Shown piece by piece: positions 6,884 to 9,787 of a stretch of DNA of 9,787 nucleotides; position 1 is the first letter of the stretch; each line of letters starts with the position of its first letter. The position numbers were made by a program, and so were the translations under genes. Source of the stretch: Chitinophagales bacterium (GTDB lineage Bacteria; Bacteroidota; Bacteroidia; Chitinophagales; Chitinophagaceae). Under the pieces are notes generated by a model that was given only the letters and a program-made list of their open reading frames with translations, was not told the origin of the DNA and did no database searches. The stretch spans positions 1-9,787 of the forward strand of contig JAATGW010000235.1 in NCBI GenBank assembly GCA_015654495.1. The letters run 5' to 3'.

Positions 6884-7951
6884 ATGACAAAAAATAATCC
6901 TATAACCACAGCTGCCATATCAGCAGATGCCCGGAAATCCGGGGATCTTTCAGGCGCTGTGTTTCATTGTATTGATGCGCATACCTGTGGAAATCCGGTT
7001 CGGCTGGTTTATGCCGGCGGACCTGCACTGGCGGGGAAGAATATGAGTGAGAAGCGTCAGCACTTTCTGGCAGAATACGACTGGATCAGGAAAGGACTGA
7101 TGTTTGAACCGCGGGGTCATGATATGATGAGCGGAAGCATTCTATATCCACCCCATGATCCCGAAAATGATGTTGCAGTTCTTTTTATTGAAACGAGTGG
7201 TTGTTTGCCGATGTGCGGACATGGTACGATCGGAACGATTACGATTGCGGTTGAAAAAGGACTGATAAAACCTAAACGTCCGGGGTTTATAAAAATGGAA
7301 GCGCCTGCCGGACTGGTAAATATTCAATATGAAATGAAGGGCGATAAAGTCAGCTGGGTTCGCCTTACCAACGTGCCATCCTTTCTGGTAGTGGAAGGAT
7401 TGAAAGTAAAATGCCCGGAACTGGGAATGCTGCAGGTGGACGTATCCTATGGCGGAAATTTTTATGCAATTGTTGATGTACAGAAAAATTTTAAAGGGCT
7501 TGAGCAGTACCCGGCCGACAAGCTGATCAGCTGGGCGCGAAGCATACGGCAAACACTAAACGAAGAACATCAGTTCATACATCCTGAGAACCCAACCATC
7601 AATGGATGCTCACATGTATTATGGACAGGAGCCGTGATGAATCCGGCTTCAAGCGCAAGAAATGCTGTATTTTATGGTGATAAAGCCATTGACCGGTCAC
7701 CCTGCGGAACGGGAACGAGCGCAAGAATGGCGCAATGGTATAACCAGGGAAAACTTAGAAAAGGAGATGTGTTTGTACATGAGAGTATTATCGGCAGTAT
7801 TTTCAAAGGCCGTATCGAAGAAGAACTGGAAATGCGGGGAATGCCGGCGATCAGGCCATCTATTGAAGGCTGGGCAAAGATCTACGGATATAATACCATT
7901 TCGATAGATAAGGATGATGATCCCTATGCCTATGGATTTCAGGTGCTTTAA
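6884..7951 (+). CDS. 4-hydroxyproline 2-epimerase (proline racemase family)
   Basis: A 355-residue cytosolic, cofactor-independent epimerase that interconverts trans-4-hydroxy-L-proline and cis-4-hydroxy-D-proline by two-base catalysis. Both catalytic cysteines are present: C111 in LPMCGHGTIG and C274 in DRSPCGTGTSA. The second being Cys and not Thr argues against the trans-3-hydroxy-L-proline dehydratase branch. The N-terminal family block CIDAHTCGNPVRLV starts at residue 29. The ATG at 6884 therefore gives about 25 residues more than typical family members. A GTG at 6959 would start the protein at the usual place (VFHCIDAHT), so the true start is uncertain. Proline racemase is the main alternative; the nearby DHDPS-family lyase and semialdehyde dehydrogenase favour hydroxyproline. 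It is separated from those genes by the antisense hydroxylase gene, so it must have its own promoter. Confidence 0.92.
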   Translation: MTKNNPITTAAISADARKSGDLSGAVFHCIDAHTCGNPVRLVYAGGPALAGKNMSEKRQHFLAEYDWIRKGLMFEPRGHDMMSGSILYPPHDPENDVAVLFIETSGCLPMCGHGTIGTITIAVEKGLIKPKRPGFIKMEAPAGLVNIQYEMKGDKVSWVRLTNVPSFLVVEGLKVKCPELGMLQVDVSYGGNFYAIVDVQKNFKGLEQYPADKLISWARSIRQTLNEEHQFIHPENPTINGCSHVLWTGAVMNPASSARNAVFYGDKAIDRSPCGTGTSARMAQWYNQGKLRKGDVFVHESIIGSIFKGRIEEELEMRGMPAIRPSIEGWAKIYGYNTISIDKDDDPYAYGFQVL

Positions 7952-8088
7952 CGTTTTACGTTATACGTTCTACGTTATACGTTTCTTCCGTATTACCTAA
8001 AACGTTTTACGTTATAAGTTTCTTCCGTATTACCTAAAACGTTTTACGTTATACGTTCTACGTTATAAGTTTCTTCCGTATTACCTAA
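7950..8088. repeat. Tandem intergenic repeat, units of 51, 37 and 51 bp
   Basis: Three head-to-tail copies lie at 7950-8000, 8001-8037 and 8038-8088. Each begins AACGTTTTACGTTAT and ends TTTCTTCCGTATTACCTAA. The middle copy lacks 14 bp, exactly two heptamers. The front half of each unit is itself made of 7-bp units with consensus ACGTTNT (five successive units at 7951-7985, the last diverged). The first copy overlaps the epimerase stop codon. No spacer-like unique sequence is present, so it is not a CRISPR array. Confidence 0.9.
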
Positions 8089-8105
8089 AACGTATAACGT
8101 AGAAC
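8055..8105 (+). other. Long hairpin formed by an inverted copy of the repeat
   Basis: Bases 8089-8105 (AACGTATAACGTAGAAC) are the exact reverse complement of 7967-7983 in the first repeat copy. They also complement 8055-8071 in the third copy at 16 of 17 positions, with one A-G mismatch. Pairing with the third copy leaves a 17-nt loop. Pairing with the first encloses 105 nt, so two alternative folds exist. It sits between the epimerase and GH127 genes and might act as a transcript-end or mRNA-stabilising element. No T-run follows, so a classical intrinsic terminator is not supported. Confidence 0.6.
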
Positions 8106-8120
8106 TTAAAACCCCTTTAC

Positions 8121-8148
8121 ACTATTAACTATTAACTATACACTAAAT
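8121..8148. repeat. ACTATTA-type heptamer tract before the GH127 start
   Basis: Four successive 7-bp units lie here: ACTATTA at 8121-8127 and 8128-8134, ACTATAC at 8135-8141, and ACTAAAT at 8142-8148. The last runs into the GH127 ATG (8147-8149). The sequence differs from the ACGTTNT units upstream but the period is the same. As the immediate 5' leader of a gene, a change in unit number would alter spacing to any promoter or initiation signal. Confidence 0.6.
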
Positions 8149-9787
8149 GAAATTTCGCCTACTCACAGTTGCCCTGCTTGCCATGCAGCAACTGTTCGCG
8201 CAGCAAACCATGTATTTTGAGCCGGTGAATTTTTCTAAAGTAAAAATCACCGACGAATTCTGGAAGCCGAAGATGGACAAAGTGGCAACTGCAACATTGG
8301 CGGCCTGTATCTACCAGACCGAAGTAAAAACGCCACGTATCCGCAATTTCGAAAAAGTTGCGCGTAACCAGGGTGAGAAACATGAAGGCATTTTTTATGA
8401 TGACTCCGATGTATTCAAAGCATTGGAAGCAATGGCCTATTCCCTGAAGAATCATCCCGACACTGCAATTCTGAATAAAGGTCGGGAGTGGATTGATAAA
8501 GTTGCCGCTGCACAACTACCGGATGGCTATCTCAACACTTATTTTACTCTTGGTGAATTCGACAAACGATGGACCGATATGAGTATGCATGAGGACTACA
8601 ATGGCGGCCATATGATTGAAGCGGCAGTTGCCTGGTATGATGCAACAGGTGAAAGAAAATTCCTTGATGTTTGTATTCGCTGGGCTGATCATTTTGATTC
8701 TCTTTTCGGACCAGGCAAACGCCATTGGGTGACCGGTCATCAGGAACTTGAACTTGCTTTGGTAAAACTTTATAATGCAACCAACCAGGAAAAATACCTC
8801 AAACTGGCGGACTGGCTTTTATCAGAACGCGGAAAAAAACTTGCTTATGGTTATACCTGGACTGAATGGAAGGATACTGCCTATGCGCAGGATGTGGTGC
8901 CTGTAAAACAACAAAGTGAGATCACCGGCCACGCGGTGCGCGCAATGTATATGTATACAGGGGCGGCAGATGTGGCCGCGCACACGGGCGATGCCGATTA
9001 TCTGAAAGCCATGCGCCGGGTATGGGAAGATGTGGTTTTCCGGAACATGTATATAACCGGTGGAATTGGTTCTGCAGGAAGCAATGAAGGATTCACGACA
9101 GATTTTGATTTACCTAACGAGCAGGCCTACTGCGAAACATGTGCATCAGTCGGAATGGTTTTCTGGAATCAACGGATGAATGCGCTTACGGGCTCTGCCG
9201 AATATATTGACGTACTGGAAAAAAGCTTATACAATGCTGCCCTGGATGGTTTGAGTTTAAGCGGCGATCGCTTTTTTTATGGCAATCCTCTCGCTTCAAC
9301 AGGAAGACATTTTCGCCGCGAATGGTTTGGCACCGCATGCTGCCCCGCGAATATCGCAAGGATGGTGGCATCCCTTGGGAACTATGTTTATGCGGCTGGT
9401 AAAAAAGATATCTGGGTAAATCTCTTTATCGGGAGCGAAACAGAAATTCCGCTGGAAAAAAATACCATCAGACTCAAACTCGAAACAAACTATCCCTGGG
9501 AAGGAAATGTAAAGCTGAACATCCTGGCTGCAGGAAAATCTTCCGCAGGTCTGCATTTCCGCATACCGGGCTGGGTTAAAAACAGTGCCGCTCCCGGCGA
9601 CCTGTATTATTTCAGGGATAAACTTAGCGAAGAAATTGTGTTGCTGGTGAATGGCAAAAAAACAGCCTATCGCGAAGAAAATGGATATGCTGTAGTTGAC
9701 AAAATATGGAAGAAAGGCGATGTAGTGGAATTGCAGTTACCCATGACAGTCAGGAGAGTACTCGGGCGCACAGAAATCAAAGCTGAC
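8147..9787 (+). CDS. Secreted GH127 (DUF1680) beta-L-arabinofuranosidase, 3' end cut by window
   Basis: 547 codons are open from ATG 8147 to the window edge without a stop. Family members usually run to about 650-800 residues, so the C-terminal beta-sandwich part is missing here. A signal peptide (MKFRLLTVALLAMQQLFA, likely cut before QQ) predicts export. The (alpha/alpha)6 barrel is seen in DDSDVFKALEAMAYSL, QLPDGYLNTYF, GGHMIEAA (H155) and GHAVRAMY (H262). The active-site set matches Bifidobacterium HypBA1: acid/base E314 (HypBA1 E322), zinc ligands E330 and C332 in ETC (E338, C340), and C398-C399 in ACCPANIAR (C417 nucleophile and C418). The E-to-E spacing of 16 is identical. Known activities include removal of beta-L-arabinofuranose from hydroxyproline-linked arabinosides (HypBA1) and of aceric acid from rhamnogalacturonan II. 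The substrate here is not proven. It lies 195 bp after the epimerase on the same strand. Confidence 0.93.
   Translation, partial: MKFRLLTVALLAMQQLFAQQTMYFEPVNFSKVKITDEFWKPKMDKVATATLAACIYQTEVKTPRIRNFEKVARNQGEKHEGIFYDDSDVFKALEAMAYSLKNHPDTAILNKGREWIDKVAAAQLPDGYLNTYFTLGEFDKRWTDMSMHEDYNGGHMIEAAVAWYDATGERKFLDVCIRWADHFDSLFGPGKRHWVTGHQELELALVKLYNATNQEKYLKLADWLLSERGKKLAYGYTWTEWKDTAYAQDVVPVKQQSEITGHAVRAMYMYTGAADVAAHTGDADYLKAMRRVWEDVVFRNMYITGGIGSAGSNEGFTTDFDLPNEQAYCETCASVGMVFWNQRMNALTGSAEYIDVLEKSLYNAALDGLSLSGDRFFYGNPLASTGRHFRREWFGTACCPANIARMVASLGNYVYAAGKKDIWVNLFIGSETEIPLEKNTIRLKLETNYPWEGNVKLNILAAGKSSAGLHFRIPGWVKNSAAPGDLYYFRDKLSEEIVLLVNGKKTAYREENGYAVVDKIWKKGDVVELQLPMTVRRVLGRTEIKAD

Noticed and set aside
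7142..7552. 136-residue open frame on the - strand within the epimerase gene
   Set aside because: It is antisense to conserved epimerase sequence including the MCGHG region, and no domain is recognisable.
7950..8105. Possible CRISPR array
   Set aside because: Units are directly adjacent with no unique spacers, unit lengths vary by two heptamers, and no cas genes are present.
8159..8515. 118-residue open frame on the - strand
   Set aside because: It overlaps the GH127 coding frame, which has a signal peptide, family motifs and an uninterrupted frame to the window edge.

Overview
The window looks like a chromosomal segment of a Bacteroidota bacterium, most likely of the Chitinophagaceae/Sphingobacteria type. 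The evidence is indirect: no Shine-Dalgarno sequences before the starts, two matches to the Bacteroidota -7 promoter box (TAnnTTTG), moderate GC, and homologue families (DUF885 exported metallopeptidase, AGMO-like sterol desaturase, GH127/DUF1680 glycosidase) common in that phylum. The species cannot be fixed from sequence alone.

Layout. 1-276: gene-free, two copies of a composite low-complexity repeat (GA-rich hexamers, a conserved core, then CTNCTGC heptamers). 277-1149 (-): AraC-family regulator with a cupin-like sensor. 1150-1269: divergent promoter region. 1270-3775 (+): a DHDPS/NAL-family lyase, then an alpha-ketoglutarate semialdehyde dehydrogenase. 3772-5511 (+): exported DUF885 metallopeptidase-like protein whose ATG overlaps the dehydrogenase stop (ATGA). 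5524-6801 (-): integral-membrane fatty acid hydroxylase/sterol desaturase of the alkylglycerol monooxygenase type, convergent with the DUF885 gene and divergent from the next. 6884-7951 (+): 4-hydroxyproline 2-epimerase (proline racemase family). 7952-8146: gene-free, built of 7-bp-periodic repeats including an inverted copy that can form a long hairpin. 8147-9787 (+): secreted GH127 beta-L-arabinofuranosidase, cut by the window edge.

How the genes fit. The epimerase, DHDPS-family lyase and semialdehyde dehydrogenase are three of the four enzymes of the trans-4-hydroxy-L-proline route: epimerisation to cis-4-hydroxy-D-proline, oxidation to pyrroline-4-hydroxy-2-carboxylate, deamination to alpha-ketoglutarate semialdehyde, oxidation to 2-oxoglutarate. 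The FAD-dependent D-hydroxyproline dehydrogenase/oxidase is not here and should lie just outside or elsewhere. The most interesting point is the company this pathway keeps: an exported peptidase-like protein and an exported GH127 enzyme. Characterised GH127 enzymes include HypBA1, which removes beta-L-arabinofuranose from hydroxyproline-linked arabino-oligosaccharides of plant extensins. The locus may therefore use hydroxyproline-rich plant glycoproteins, stripping arabinose, cleaving peptide and burning hydroxyproline. That is inference from gene neighbourhood. The individual enzyme family calls are much firmer.
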